Shown here: one piece after another, positions 1 through 12,316 of the stretch
Layout: each line of letters starts with the position of its first letter
Numbering within the stretch: position 1 is the stretch's first letter
From: Microcebus murinus
Lineage: Eukaryota; Chordata; Mammalia; Primates; Cheirogaleidae
Assembly (NCBI RefSeq): GCF_040939455.1
Contig: NC_134104.1
Span: 147,534,501 to 147,598,500 of the forward strand
DNA: 64,000 nucleotides
Direction of reading: 5' to 3'
Translations under genes and position numbers: made by a program
The notes under the pieces: generated by a model
Databases searched by the model: none
The model's input: only the letters and a program-made list of their open reading frames with translations
Told to the model about the DNA's origin: nothing

Positions 1-715
1 GTTTTCATTTTATTTCCTTTTTTATTAGGTTTAGTGCTCAGTTTTATTATTTTAGAGTTTATACTTTACATCTTTAAGTTATCATAGTCTACCTTCAAGT
101 GCTACGACACCCACGTCAAGTAGCGTAAGAACTTTACAATAGTCTACTTCAGTTTTCCCCTCTCTGGCCTTTATGCCAATGTTGTCATATATTTCCCAGC
201 ATGGATGGTGGGAACAGGCACTATTCCCAGCCTGTGTGAGCACAAGGCACTTTTATCTCTAGTCTTTTCAAGTAGTTCTTCCCTTACCCTTGGGTGGTTT
301 CCTTACACTTTTGCACTGATCAGTAGTCTGCTGAATGTTTAAGAGGGACCCTCCACAGATCTCTGGGGCTTTCTTTTCGTGCAGATCTCTCTTCTTCTCA
401 GTTGCCTACCCTGCAAACACTAGCTATCTTGATCTCCCTGGTGGCTTTATGTCCTCAACTCAAGGGGACTTCCAGGTTTCATCTTGGCTGTTCTCCTTGC
501 TCTGTGGTCTGGAAATCCTCCTAAGACAGTAAGCTGGGGCTCACTTTATGTGCTTTCTGTCTCCCAGGGACCACTGTTATTCATTGCTTGATGTGCAATA
601 CTTTGTAAACTATTACTTCGCAGACTTTGTTTGTATGTTTGTTTGTTTGTGGTTTATTCATTCAGCAGGATAAATCTGGTCCTTGTTACTTCATTACCCT
701 GGAAGAAGTAGCCTA
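1..715 (-). mobile_element. Ancient L1M LINE fragment, antisense
   Basis: The plus strand reads like the reverse complement of the 5' half of an old mammalian L1 (L1M class). Landmarks are the 'tctaccttcaagtgctacg' and 'ggcctttatgccaatgttg' phrases near 90-190 and the 'ggataaatctggtccttg' phrase near 668, all typical of L1M. It is truncated by the window edge. No frame is intact, so this is fossil sequence. The subfamily cannot be fixed by eye. Confidence 0.7.
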
Positions 716-720
716 GTATC

Positions 721-1530
721 CAAATGGAAATTTTTTGAAATAAAAAATACCATCATTAAAAGTAATGTGAAAGATCAGATTATATGTGGATGAATAGAGA
801 ATTAGTTGTCTAGAAGATAGATATAAAGAAAATACCCACATGCAGCACAGAAATATAAAAATATTGACAATATAAAAGACCTTTCAATAAAAGAGAAGTA
901 AAAAATTTTGAGGACAAAATGAGAAAGTGAAACATTTACCTAAAAGAAGTTTCAGAGAGACAATAAAGAGGAAATGCAATACTAGAAAAAAGAAAAAAAA
1001 ATTAAGATGGATGAAAAACATGAATTCTCAGATTGACAAAGTTTCCAAGCAAGATAGATAAATCCACACATTGTTGTAAAACTACAAAGTACCAAAAACA
1101 AAGAAAACCACAACAGCAACCAAAGAAAGAAGATAGAGTATTCACAAAAAATGTTTATTCTGACGATAAATTTTTCTACAGTAACAGAATATTGGCAAAA
1201 TATGATAAAATAACCAAGGGAACAATCCATTCTTAATCTAAAAGTCTACACTCAGCTAAATATCATTTACGAGTAAGAGCAAAATAATGACATTTTTAGA
1301 CAAAAATTAGGTGAATCTACCACTCAGGAATTTTTCCCTGAATGAAATAAGGATACACTGTATGATGAAAAAAAAAAAAAATTAAATCCAGAAGGAAGGA
1401 GTGAAATACAAGAAGCAGTAGAGTTTGAATTAATATGATAAAATGTAAAATTCTGTTTGATCTTGGTGGTGGGTATATGGGTGTCTAAAGCGCTTTCTAT
1501 GCTTTTTGTATGTTTGATATTTTAATGTAG
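721..1530 (+). mobile_element. L1ME/HAL1-like LINE 3' segment, sense
   Basis: A-rich sense-strand LINE sequence. The phrase 'gacatttttagacaaaaatt' near 1290 and the tail near 1460-1530, with a 'tggtggtgggtatatgggtg' motif, are typical of the 3' part of old L1ME or HAL1 elements. All frames are broken. The boundary with the antisense L1 upstream is approximate. Confidence 0.55.
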
Positions 1531-2040
1531 AAAGACAAGAACCCTGGAGAGTATGGTATAATGGAAGCCAAGCTAGAACAGTGTTACTGTTTAAAATGCT
1601 GCTGAGAAGTAAAGTAAGATGGCGATAGAAAATTATTTATACTTTTGCAGGATGAAACCCATTGGTGAGCTTGACAAGAGCAGGCCAGCATCCTGGTAGA
1701 GGACAAACCTAGACTTTGGTCTATGTCTGAAGCATCGTGAAAAGTCAGGCAGAAGACCCGTGACTGGTCTTTTAAGCATTGTTACTGACCCGAATTATCA
1801 GAGCTTCTTTGTGTGATATCAAAATGTACATTGACTCATCATCCCCCAAATTTATCAACTAGGGTCAATCTGTGTACAGCCAGTCTGTGGCTCTTCTTTG
1901 CCTAAAAGACAAACATTGAATTTCATAACCTAACATACAAAGTAGGATCTGGCTCCTGCCCACCCACAGAGAGTTACTGTAGTATATAAATTGATCTCCT
2001 AAGTTGGAATGCACTTGCCTGCTCAGCCTCATAAAGGACA
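1531..2040. other. Unassigned stretch
   Basis: About 500 bp of AT-balanced DNA in which I recognise no gene, repeat family or simple repeat. Confidence 0.4.
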
Positions 2041-2270
2041 GCAGTAATTACCTTTTATTGAGTGCCAACTCTGGGCTAGGTATTTGACCATGTGATTTTG
2101 CATATGTTATCTCATTTTATTTAAAAAAAAAAAAAAAAACTGCCCATAGGTAGGTACCCATTTTTAGATCAAGAAACTGAGCTTCAGTCAAGGTTAAGAA
2201 ACTTTTTCAAAGTCATACAGCTATACTAAGTTCATTGCCCAAACTCCATGTGTACATCCCACAACCCCCA
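2041..2270 (+). mobile_element. MIR SINE
   Basis: Shows the MIR core order: 'ttttattgagtgccaactct', a 'gttatctcatttta' box, then 'aagaaactgagcttcag' and 'agtcatacagct'. A run of about 18 A bases interrupts the middle. MIRs are tRNA-derived SINEs that spread before the placental radiation. Confidence 0.8.
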
Positions 2271-2857
2271 CATGGCCAGGCAGAATTACACAGAATGTTC
2301 TGAAGAGCTTCAGGTGGAAGGGACGTGACAAACAACCACATTGGCTTGGGTCACATTTTCTCCTAGGTATGTCATAAATCTTGTTCATGGAGGAGGTTCT
2401 CTCCTCCTGCTGGCTCTTCAGCATGGGGGACTCACATTCCTGGATGGAGAAGGTCAAGCTAGTGAGTGCAGCTGGGGGTCCATTTTCAGAACCAAAAGTC
2501 TGTTCTGACCAGCCCCATGCATGGTCCTCAACACTGTGGAGCACCTTGAGAAGATCACTCCCCTATTAGCAAAGAAAAGGAAAATCGAAAGTTGAGACTA
2601 TTTAGTATACAATGTGCTCCCCTAGCAGGAGTGAGAAAGCTTTTGAGCCTTGGCTAGGGTCTTGGAGAGAACTACTGAAGTCAAGGATAACCGAGACCCA
2701 AAAATTGCCAGACACTGATAGACTGGCTTAAAGGTCAAGAACAACCCTACTCTTACCATTAATAAACCTGGTCATGAAAGAGGAGGAAGAAATGGATTCT
2801 CACTGCAGAGAGTGAGGGAAGTTGGGGTGGTAGGACCTGCCATAGCATGGGGGATCA
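2271..2857. other. Unassigned stretch
   Basis: No recognised repeat or gene. Short overlapping open frames on both strands (about 2221-2569) look like chance openings and show no protein motif. Confidence 0.4.
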
Positions 2858-3070
2858 ATACAGATTAGTGGATTTTAACTACTTGCGATTTTCCTCCCTG
2901 AGAACATTTGGCAATGTCTGGAGACATGCTTGGTTATCACAACCTGAGGGGAGGGGGGGATCGCCATTGGCATCCAGTGGGTGGAGGCCAGGAATGCTGC
3001 TAAACATTCTAAAGTACATGGAACAGTCCCCTACGACAAAGAAGTGTCAGTCCCAAAAGGAGAAGGCTGG
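2858..3070 (+). mobile_element. MER20 hAT-Charlie DNA transposon
   Basis: Contains the MER20 signature 'acatttggcaatgtctgg', followed by 'ggttatcacaacctgagg', 'ccagtgggtggaggccag' and 'aatgctgctaaacattct'. About 210 bp, close to the usual non-autonomous length. The termini are worn. Confidence 0.75.
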
Positions 3071-3339
3071 TGCAGATGAAGAGGGACTGAATGGCTAACA
3101 GCCTCAATGGCGGCGTTGCAGTTTCCAGGAAGCTGGTTGGGGACATTCTTTACCAGGTCCTCCAAGATCAAGGTGCTGATGTGAGCATACACCCTAATGC
3201 TAGCGTTTGCAGGGTAATTCATTCATTCCTAAAAGAGGGCCTACCCAGGAAACAAATCATGGTCTTGCTTCTGGCAAGAAGCCAAAGCAAAGGGAGGTTA
3301 TTTGATTAGAGGAAGAGCCAGAGCTGCAAGAGGCCTGAC

Positions 3340-3720
3340 ACCTGGGTTTTAGCTGGGTTCTCCAGAAGCAGATGCTGAGATGAGAACCTGATAAGGGAGT
3401 GGAGGACTGCAAGACAGAGAGGGGGAGACAGCCATGCACAGGAGCCAGCTCAGGCAAGGCCCGCAGAGCATAATTTCAGCCTGATCCCAGGTGCAGGAGC
3501 TCCAGAGTGTAAGTTTTGCTCTTGAATGTCAGTTACGCCTCAGAAAAGGGAATGGGCTTGAATCCTCCCACACTCACTGTTCGCTGGTTAAGGGCTATGG
3601 TAGAGAGGTCAACTCCCAGCACCTCCAGCCTTTCCTACAGGTGGGCCAGGTGGGCAGCCCAAGGGAGTCCTCCGTGAAAACAGGCGCTGGCTGTTGGGAC
3701 TGAAAACACCAAAGACAGGG
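3340..3720 (+). mobile_element. Unnamed dispersed repeat, copy 1
   Basis: Opens with 'gctgggttctccagaagcag' and continues with a G-rich body. The same opening and layout recur near 9000, 43000 and 59995, and in reverse orientation near 15460, 16090 and 47100. I read this as one old interspersed family, possibly LTR-like because the complementary strand ends in a short AATAAA-type plus 'aacccaa' terminus. I cannot name it. Confidence 0.5.
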
Positions 3721-4504
3721 AGCACACAAAAGTGGATAAAAGGGATCCGAGGGGTTCTAGGTGGATTGTTGGCACTGCCTGCTGCACACTTATTTTAGCT
3801 GAGGCCACAGGCCCAACCTCAATGGCAGCCACTTATGGGGTACATCCCATGTCCCCAGCACAGCTGCCAGGGACACAGGCTCTGTACCCATGGCTCTGTA
3901 CTCCACCATCCCCAAGCATGCATGCTGCAATAGCTGGCGTAGAGCCTGCATTTGTCACATTCCTGTCCTCAGCGTATGCTCAGGTTGGGTTTGTGTGTTT
4001 CCCAAATCTTCATTACAGTCAGAGTCAAACCCTCCATCCATGCCCTGTGGAAAACTATAAAGAGCTCCCCAACATTGCTGCAATTGCTGGGGCTTCCTTA
4101 TGGTCCCCTCTGCATCTGTAAATATTTTTTGCTTTAAATATTTCCTTTTTAATCAACTTGGACGTGAAACCAAACTTCTTTACCCATTTCCTCAAAGAGC
4201 CCACGGATGAACTAACTGAACTTTCTGAACTAACTGAAATTTCAGGGAGTGCATAAAGAAGTTAGCATCATGTAGAATACGCCCTACCAGCATCTTGCTG
4301 GCTCCTTTTCTTCGCTGATTCTCTCTTGAGATCAAAACTGAGTCCTCTCTGGGTCCTGCTCAGCAGGTCAGTGAGCATCCTCTGAGGCTCCCAAAGCCAC
4401 CCTAGTGGCTCATCCTTGCATTTCTTCCACATAAACACTATGCTCTTGACGAGAGGAATAGTTGGGAAATAGCAAGGCTTCCTTCCACAGCCTGCATTTT
4501 AAAC
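3721..4504. other. Unassigned stretch
   Basis: An open frame of about 129 codons spans 3732-4121, but it has no recognisable domain, no splice context and no codon-bias signal that I can see, so I treat it as chance. The 'gaactaactgaa' motif is duplicated near 4208-4240. Confidence 0.35.
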
Positions 4505-5860
4505 AGATTGCTTTTTTTTTTTTTAATTTGTGTGCCTTATTCTGGTATAATCTTGCACCTCCATTCATTTATTTATGTATTGACTTATTAACCTATTTTA
4601 AGCTCCCCATCATTGTTTTAACAAATGTCTCTTATAAACAACCTGTGTTTGGATCCAGTCTGGGAGTCTTTTATTTTACTCACTGTCACATTTTCTATGG
4701 AGATTGACATATTTGCACTTATTTCTCTCATCTTAGTTTATGGCTTGTTTTTTTATGCCTTTTTGCTTCTTTTCCTCCTGTCTTTTTGCTAAATGTCTTT
4801 TGCCTATTTGCTCTTTTTACCCAAGTGATTTGAACTTTGTGAATTCTATTTTTGCTGGGTTCATGGTTACCCTTACAGTTCAAAAATAGTTGCTCTTTAT
4901 ATTCTTTTATATGGGACTTGAAACTCTCTATGGAAAATGAGAGATCCACACACTATCATTTCTTTCCCAACTTCCCAACGTTTCAGTATAACCTTGGCTT
5001 TTAAGTCCAAGTCTACCTCCAACTTCCCAAGATGTGTTAGTATAACCTTGGCTTTTAAATCCAAGTTAATAATATTGTTACATTGTGAATCTTTTTCCTT
5101 TTGTAATTATTTTTGCATTTGTATTAAGTTTCCTTACACAATAAACTATAATGATTTACACTACACTTCTAACTGTAAGCTATATCATAGCTCACCATAC
5201 TCTTTTACATAGTACTTTCTCCATACTTGAGTTCTTTGTTGTGAATTGTCTCTAAGATCACTCTATTACTTTTGAGAAAACAGAATTAAGAGAGGAAAAT
5301 GAATTGTATCCTTTTGGAGACCTTGTCTGTCTGGGAAGTTCTCTCCATTTGCCATGCCTTGGAATTGTTCAATTGCCATCCATAATGTTGTTCCATTTCC
5401 CTCTGATCTTTAGAGTTGCAGAAAAGAAGTGAGTTGTTAGCTTGATCATTTTTGTTTTCTCTGTGTGGTTATTATAAGAATTTTTTTTCTTGTTCTTAAA
5501 TTTTTTTTTTAATTTGCCAGGATATTTCTGTGTGCCTTTCTTTATATTAATTTCTCTGATATTTGGTAAGCCCTTTTGATCTAAAGATTCATCTTCTTTT
5601 TAGCTCAAGAAAATGGCTTTTATTATACCTCCTGAATCCATTTTTCATGACTCTTATCTTTTTGCTCACAATCTCAATCTTTTTACACTTATAAGAAATC
5701 TTTTTACATCTCTGAATAATCAGATAATTTATCAAACCATCCTTCAAAATCAATGAGTCTCTTTTCTATCTTATTCACTGTGCTATTCATGCTGTCCACG
5801 GTGGTTCTCTAAATTAAGGAATTCATGTTTTTCATCAGAAAGCAATCAGTCCCGATCTCA
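4505..5860 (-). mobile_element. L1M/HAL1 LINE fragment, antisense
   Basis: T-rich antisense LINE sequence, with 'ggatccagtctgggagtctt' near 4650 and 'ctattcatgctgtccacggt' near 5790. All frames are broken. It contains a local 52-bp tandem duplication (see 4969-5067). HAL1 versus L1M is unresolved. Confidence 0.6.
4969..5067. repeat. 52-bp tandem duplication inside the L1
   Basis: 'aacttcccaa' begins at 4969 and again at 5021. Both units then carry 'gtataaccttggctttta' followed by a near-identical 'tccaagt'. The two units differ at several positions, so the duplication is old. Confidence 0.8.
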
Positions 5861-6265
5861 GAACTCTCCCTTTTCATAAGTGCATTGTCCCCTTAGAATC
5901 GTACAGAGAATACAAATTAGAGGGTTTTGTTTCCTGCGGATGCGGTTCCTCGGTTGTTCCCAAGGTTGCAACTTGCCCTAGAGACTGCCAATCTCCAGCC
6001 CCTGCTAGAGGTCTGGGGGTTCCTGTGTCAGCCGGGACTCCCATTGTCCACAGGGGATGGGAAGACCAGCTGGGGAGAGGACCATGCAGTAGGAAGATTC
6101 ACTGGGAACTGAAAGCTTCTCTTCACAACACTCAGACCCCCGGGGTTTCATGGAGTCTCCCAGTGCTCTCTGGACACCACTGGCCACTTCAGGCAACTCC
6201 ATTTCATTAACTGTGCTGATCAACCCGCATGAAAACTGGTGATGAACACCAGGGCTTCCCACTAT
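5861..6265. other. Unassigned stretch
   Basis: GC-richer than its neighbours. No repeat or gene recognised. Confidence 0.4.
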
Positions 6266-6760
6266 ATTTGATAGGCACTGTACAGTTTGTTCATTTGTTC
6301 ATTCATTCATTCATTGAACACATATTTCTTAAACATCTCTTTCTACCAAGCCTGGTTCTACACGTTAAAGATATGATGGCAAATAAACAAAGTTCTACCC
6401 TCATAATGATTTTATTACAGTCATAATATACACAGTGTACAACCAATAGATGATATAGTATCAAGGAATTGTAAGTGCTATCAAGAAAAAAATGCAGGTG
6501 AAGAGGCTAGAGAAAGGAAAGGTGCTATTTGAGTAAGAATGATTTGGAAAGATCTTTCTTAAAAGGTTATTACAAAACGAAAACTGGAATAAAGTGAGGG
6601 AGTAGGCCAAGTAGACGTCTATGGGGAAAGCAGTACAGGCACAGGGGACGGCCAGTGCAAAGGCCCTGAGGCAGGAGAAGGACTGGATTTCCTAAGGAAA
6701 AACAAAGAGGCCATTGTGGCCAAGGCTGCAGGAATGAACAGAGCAGGGCAGGGGCAAGTT
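6266..6760 (-). mobile_element. L2 LINE 3' end, antisense
   Basis: Starts with the (ATTC)n-like tail 'ttcattcattcattcattga', then the reverse complement of the L2 3' end and an upstream segment including 'agtgcaaaggccctgaggca' near 6653. L2 is an ancient non-LTR retrotransposon and is inactive. The same family recurs near 19.5, 29-31, 38.7, 40.3 and 49.8-51.1 kb. Confidence 0.75.
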
Positions 6761-7440
6761 CTGAGGGCAGTGTGCTAAGTTGTGCTTGGCTTATTAGACA
6801 GCTCTGTGTCTATGTGGGCCATATTGGGCTTCTTGTGAGAAGACCACGCCCTTCAAGATGCCAGGTATATCCTTGGCCTATCAGAGACATACCTTATAGC
6901 AAAAAGCATCTCAGCATCCCAGCCCCAGCATATGGGTTGGAATTTCTCCAGTTGAGCCACAGGGCTGAAATCTTCTGTGATGAGTCCTCTGGCCACCAAA
7001 GGGCTCCCTTCCCCAGCCTTTGACTAGCATCCATTGTATTGGGCCAACCTTCCATGCTCTGTTCTCCATAAGACTGGTCCTAAGCTTCAGCCTCGTTGGG
7101 CTGAGCCCTGAATCTGCTGAAGGTCCACCACACCCTTGTTCTGGGGAGTAACCAGATGGCCCCTGCCCACTGCGGCCTGGCTAGAGGACTCATCGCTAAG
7201 GAAGCTCATCACACTCATGCTTAGAGTCCCACATCCTGCGTCTGCTGTTTTGGACCCTTCTGTTTATCGGAAGTCTGGGTCGCCTGGCAAGTCCCTGCCC
7301 TAGAGTCATGATCTTCACCCCAGTCCTCATTCTTCCCATTCTCCCCTAATGTTCTCTGTCTCTTGCAAGCCTGTGTTTTTGAGGTTTCTCTGTATCCCCC
7401 CTCAAGCATGTTTACAACTGGGCACTTACCACCCTCATCC
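6761..7440. other. Unassigned stretch
   Basis: No recognised repeat, RNA gene or exon. Confidence 0.4.
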
Positions 7441-8999
7441 TGCTGTGTCCAGGCTGGGTGATGTAAAAGGATGAAATCACATATAAAATTTTTTATAAGA
7501 AAAGAAACTTGTAATTAAGGGGAAACAAAAGGTTATTTTTCAAAGGAGAGTTACTAGGATTGAGCAACCATCTGCTTCACTCTGTCTCAACACACCCAGC
7601 CATGGAATAACCTTTCTAAGGTCTAAGTCTTTCTGAAAGTTTTAGTTTATGCAATGCAGAGGTCATATGCACCTTTAAATTTTATAACTCTAATATTTGC
7701 CTGACACTACTGTTAACAAGAAGTTACAGCCTTTCTCAAACCGAATAGACAGATAAATATATATTGATTTATATTAAGATAGATTTATATCAAGAAATTC
7801 TTCCCTTGTACTCATTTTGCAGGAACCTATATGGATTTCTCATCAAAATCTTTTGACTAGTCATGCTAAATGTTAGAACCTATTCTCAATCACCTGGAAT
7901 GTTATCAGGTGAGCAATACCTGGATGAGCTATAGGGTCAACATGTCACAAAAATTGCCTTCTATAATCATACAAATTTTTCCCTTAGAAGTCATTCTGTA
8001 GAAGAAGAATTTCTATAGCTTATGAATAAACCAAAGTGCTGAAACAAGTTTCGTCACCTGCCACCCACGCACACCTATTAAGACCCCTGTCAATCACAGT
8101 CGACTGCATCAAGCCACATAGTTAATGGCATTAATTGATCATCCTGTGGGCTGTGTCTTTCAGAAGCTAGCCCAGTGTAATGTGGGACCATCGTGGCAGG
8201 TGCAAGTGGTAAGAACACAATGTACTTGCAGAGATTCGAAAGTGTCTTCAATGGCTATATTGACCTGTATCATCTTCCAGACAGGATGGTCTTCATATGG
8301 AGTCCAGCTGGCATCGAACTGATTCAGCAGTGGTTGCTGTTTGTGAAGGAATAAGATCTGAATCGAGCAGTCCCAGATAGGCTTGAGACTTGTGTCTTCC
8401 CTTTGGAGACAGCCCATGGTGGATTAGGAAATCTCACCTTTGGTGTTACAAATAGCAGGTGCCTTGACCAGGTAACTTTAGAAGATGAATTGACCCAGGA
8501 TGTTCTAAAATTCACAACCTAAGCAGCAATTGCTTAAAAGTCTTTTTTTTTTTGGTAGTAGAAGGGGTACAGATTATTAATATCCAACTTAAATAGCAGT
8601 AGTTCACAGGCTGCAGATTCCATTTGTGAAATTTAAATCTCTGAGCAGTGACTGATGGTGCTTGGGAAAAGTGCACCTTCAGTAATCCCACATGCTCAGC
8701 TGTCTTGGTCTTATTTAAAGCAGGGACTGTGAGAATCTCTAACACGGCATATGTCCATGTCCTGCTAACCAGCAACATAAGCAAAGTGGGGTTCCTAATG
8801 GCAGCAGTCATTTCCATGTCAGTGGCACAAGTCCACACCTCGTGCAAGACCTGCCAACCCCTCCTCTTCCAAACTGCAAGAGTCCCACATCTGTTCTCTA
8901 ACAGTTGTCTTTTCATCTTCTCTGGCCCCATCACCAGCGAGGAAGCCACTGAAGGGTAGTGCCCACCATTGCTTTTCCTCCAGAAGAGCCAACTGTCTT
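7441..8999. other. Unassigned stretch, possibly an old unrecognised element
   Basis: The AT-rich part (7441-8060) and the following part (8100-8960) match nothing I can name. Open frames overlap on opposite strands at 8512-8949 (minus, 145 codons) and 8648-8959 (plus, 103 codons). Overlapping frames on both strands with no motif argue against a gene. An old ERVL-type internal region or a decayed retropseudogene remains possible. Confidence 0.3.
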
Positions 9000-9245
9000 A
9001 GTTTGGTTTCTGCAGAAGCATAACCCGAGACAAGGATTCAAGCAAAATGACCTTATGTGAAACACAATCCCAGGAGTGAAGTATCAAGCAGGGAAGGGAA
9101 AGAAGCGAGTAACAGATGTGTTATCAAGCCAGTCCCATCTTTGCCACCTGAAGTTTAATCCCAGCGAGGGACTCTGGAGAGCGATGTAGAAAGCACATTT
9201 TGGAGTTGGTCCTCTGCGCTCAGGGGTATTTACACACTAACTCCC
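9000..9245 (+). mobile_element. Unnamed dispersed repeat, copy 2
   Basis: Opens with 'gtttggtttctgcagaagca' and 'gagacaaggattcaagc', and has 'cagggaagggaaagaagcg' downstream. This parallels the copy at 59995. Confidence 0.55.
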
Positions 9246-9689
9246 ATCAGTTATTTGGGGGCTGTTGGGGTGAGGGGGTCTTTGTTCAGGCCAGAGAAAG
9301 CCTCCAGCAGCTTAAAGACTAGCCAATGCACTACAGCAGTAAGGCCTAAGAGGATGTGAGTGGGGCACCCAAGGCATCTGCCCCACTGGTACCCACAAGC
9401 AAGGACAGCATTTCCTGGCTGCCCCCCAGCAAAGGAGACCAGGTAGACCACATTCCCTGCAAGCCTTACTGCACCAGTGCACACATGGGTAAGGATGTCT
9501 GCACCACACATTCCTAGAAGTGGAACTGCCTGTTTTAAGGAGTGCAGGCTTTTTAAAATTTTAAGATGTACTGTCCAATTGCCTTCCAAGACTGATACTC
9601 TGGCCTACAGTTTATCTGAGTTCCCTTTACCCTGCATTGTGGAATGTTGATATCTCCTATTACAGTGAAATTTATCATGCTGTGGTCCT
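9246..9689. other. Unassigned, with a short possible L1 remnant
   Basis: Mostly unrecognised. The segment near 9508-9600 ('tcctagaagtggaactgcc' and 'ccaattgccttccaagac') resembles an antisense L1 ORF2 3' remnant. Confidence 0.35.
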
Positions 9690-9880
9690 GACTTGTTTTT
9701 TTTTTTTTCACTTTTCTAGGTTAAATTTACATGTAGTAAAATTCACCCATTTTATTGAACAGTTCTGTGAGATTTCACAAATGCATGTAATTGTGTAACC
9801 ACCACCACAATTAAGACAAAAAAAAAAAAAAACCAGTTCCATCACCCCAAAAATAGAAATACATAGAGACCCTTTCCCCA

Positions 9881-9908
9881 CACCTGGCACCTGGCACCTG
9901 GCACCTGG
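9881..9908. repeat. Short 7-bp tandem repeat (CACCTGG)4
   Basis: Four perfect head-to-tail copies of 'cacctgg'. It lies in the L1 3' UTR where the usual sequence has one 'cctggcaacc', so it is a local expansion. Confidence 0.9.
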
Positions 9909-10065
9909 CAACCATTGAAATGTTTTTTATTTCTACAGTTTTGCTTTTTCCAAATTACCATAGAAATAGAATCATAGAATATATAACCTTTCAAGTATGG
10001 CTTCTCAAATGTAGCAAAAGGCATTGAGATACATCCATATTGTGGTGTGTAACAATAGCTCTTTC

Positions 10066-10408
<343 letters not shown>

Positions 10409-10734
10409 AACAATAGCTCTTTCCTTTTTATTACTGAGTTGGAAGTACTGCAGTATGTTTATCATTCACCCATTGAAGTACATGAGTGTTCTCTCCAGTT
10501 TGTGATGATCATGAATAAATATCCAGAGAGAGGATTTTGTGTCAACATAGTTTTCATTTCATTTGGAGAAATACCTATGAGTAATATTGCTGGGTCATAT
10601 GATAAGTGTATCAAGCCTTATAAAAACTGCCAAACTGTTTTCCAAAGTATCTATATCATTTTGCATTGATATAAGCAATGTATGAGAGTTTTAGTTCCTC
10701 CATATCCTCACCAGACCTTGGTATTAATGGTGTT

Positions 10735-10825
10735 TCCCTCCCTCTCTCCCTCCCTCCCTCCCTCCCTCCCTCCCTCCCTCCCTCCCTTCCTTCCTTCCTT
10801 CCTTCCTACCTTCCTTCCTTCCTTT
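10735..10825. repeat. (CCCT)n/(CTTC)n microsatellite
   Basis: About 90 bp of C/T only. The first part is CCCT-type and the second CTTC-type, with one interruption ('ctacc') near 10807. It lies inside the antisense L1. Confidence 0.95.
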
Positions 10826-11640
10826 TTTGCCATCCTGATTGTTATACCAGGATATCCAGTGATTTTGATTTATATTACTCTAATGACTAATGATATGTGC
10901 TTACTTGCTATCTGTATATCTTTTGAGTAAAGTTCTGTTCAATCCTTTTGTTCATTTTTAATTTGGTTGTTCGTTTTCTTATTGTTGAGTCTTAGAGTTC
11001 TTAATATATATAAAAACTCTATCAGATATGTGATTTACAATTATTCTCTCTCAGTCTATAGCTTGTATTTTCTTTCTCTTAAAAGTTGTTTTTCAAAGAG
11101 CAGAAGTTCTCAATTTTGATAAAGTGTAATTTATTATTTTTCTTTTATAGATATTGTTTTTGGTGTTATATTTAAGAAATCTTTGCTTAACCCACATTCA
11201 CAAAGATTTTATTCAATATTTTCTTCTAGAAGTTTTATGGTTTCAGGTTTTACATCTAGATCTATGCTTTTGAGTTGATTTGTGTTTATGGTATGAGGTA
11301 TGGATCAAGGCGTTTTGTTTGTTTGCATGTGTGTATTCAATTGTTCTGGCCAATTTCACTGAAAAGACAACCCTTATTCTATTAAATTGCCTTTGCAATT
11401 TTGTTGAAAATAAATCAAGCATAGATCTGTGGGTCTATTTCTGGACTTCCTATTCTGTTTCATTGATCTTCATGTTTATCCTTTCACAAATGCCACACTC
11501 TCTTTATCATTCTAGCTTTATAATAAGTGTTGAATCGGGTAGTGTGAGTCTTCCAACCTTGTGCTACAACATTATGATGGCGATGACATCACTAGGTGAT
11601 AGGAATTTTTCAGCTCTGTTATAATCTTATGCCATCATGG

Positions 11641-11937
11641 TATATGCAGTCCATTGTTAACCAAAATATTGCCAAACAGTACATACTTTACTTTTGTTGT
11701 TAGATTTAACTTCTTAGTCCTCTTTGAATATATTTCTGTGTATGGTGTGGAATAGGAGTATAATATTATTTCTTTTGAACACCTTTTTTTGAATGGTCCC
11801 ATCTTTTCTCTGCTTTTCAGCAAATCCTATCACAGAAAGATTCAAATATGGGTGTGCATCACACATAGTGGGCTCCTGAATACGGAGTACTTGCAAACTG
11901 TTCTTAAAATACACTCTATATCCAAATGCTCAATGTA
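11641..11937. other. Unassigned AT-rich stretch
   Basis: Lies between the L1 and the MER2-like DNA. No family recognised. Confidence 0.35.
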
Positions 11938-12061
11938 TAGTCAGCCCTCTGTAATCATAGGAGACTGGTTCCAGTACTCCTGTGGAGTACCAAACCCTCA
12001 GATGCTCAAGTCCAGGCATCCTCAAACTATGGCCCGCAGGCCACATGCAGGTGTTTTTGCC

Positions 12062-12092
<31 letters not shown>

Positions 12093-12316
12093 GTGATCAT
12101 CTTTTACCTATCAAGTTAGTAGCCCATTTGTCTTTTTTTTTTTATTTGTTTTTTACTTCAAAATACAAATATGTGCAGTGTGCATAGAAATTTGTTCATA
12201 GTTTTTTTGTTAAGCTATAGTCCGGCCCTCCAATGGTCTGAGGGACAGTGAACTGGCCCCCTGTTTAAAAAGTTTGAGGACCCCTGCTCAAGTCCCTTAT
12301 ATAAACTGGCATAGTA
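11938..12316 (-). mobile_element. MER2-like Tigger DNA transposon end, carrying a hAT insertion
   Basis: Starts 'agtcagccctctgtaat' after a TA, with 'gagactggttccagta' and 'cagatgctcaagtc'. After the nested hAT it resumes with 'ccttatataaactggcatag'. This matches one end of MER2, a non-autonomous Tc1/mariner Tigger element, as also seen at 36602-36940. Confidence 0.75.
12013..12286. mobile_element. Non-autonomous hAT DNA transposon (OposCharlie1-like?)
   Basis: 274 bp bounded by an exact 8-bp duplication 'ctcaagtc' (12005-12012 and 12287-12294). Terminal inverted repeats are 'caggcatcctcaaact' on the left and the complement of 'agtttgaggacccctg' on the right, differing at 2-3 positions. The interior has a long T tract (12066-12091) and no coding capacity. 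The 8-bp duplication and CAG...CTG ends are hAT hallmarks. Resemblance to the OposCharlie1 family is from memory and tentative. Confidence 0.85.

Noticed and set aside
8512..8959. Overlapping frames on opposite strands that might be a retropseudogene
   Set aside because: I could not match either to a known protein, and overlap on both strands is more consistent with chance. Left as unassigned.
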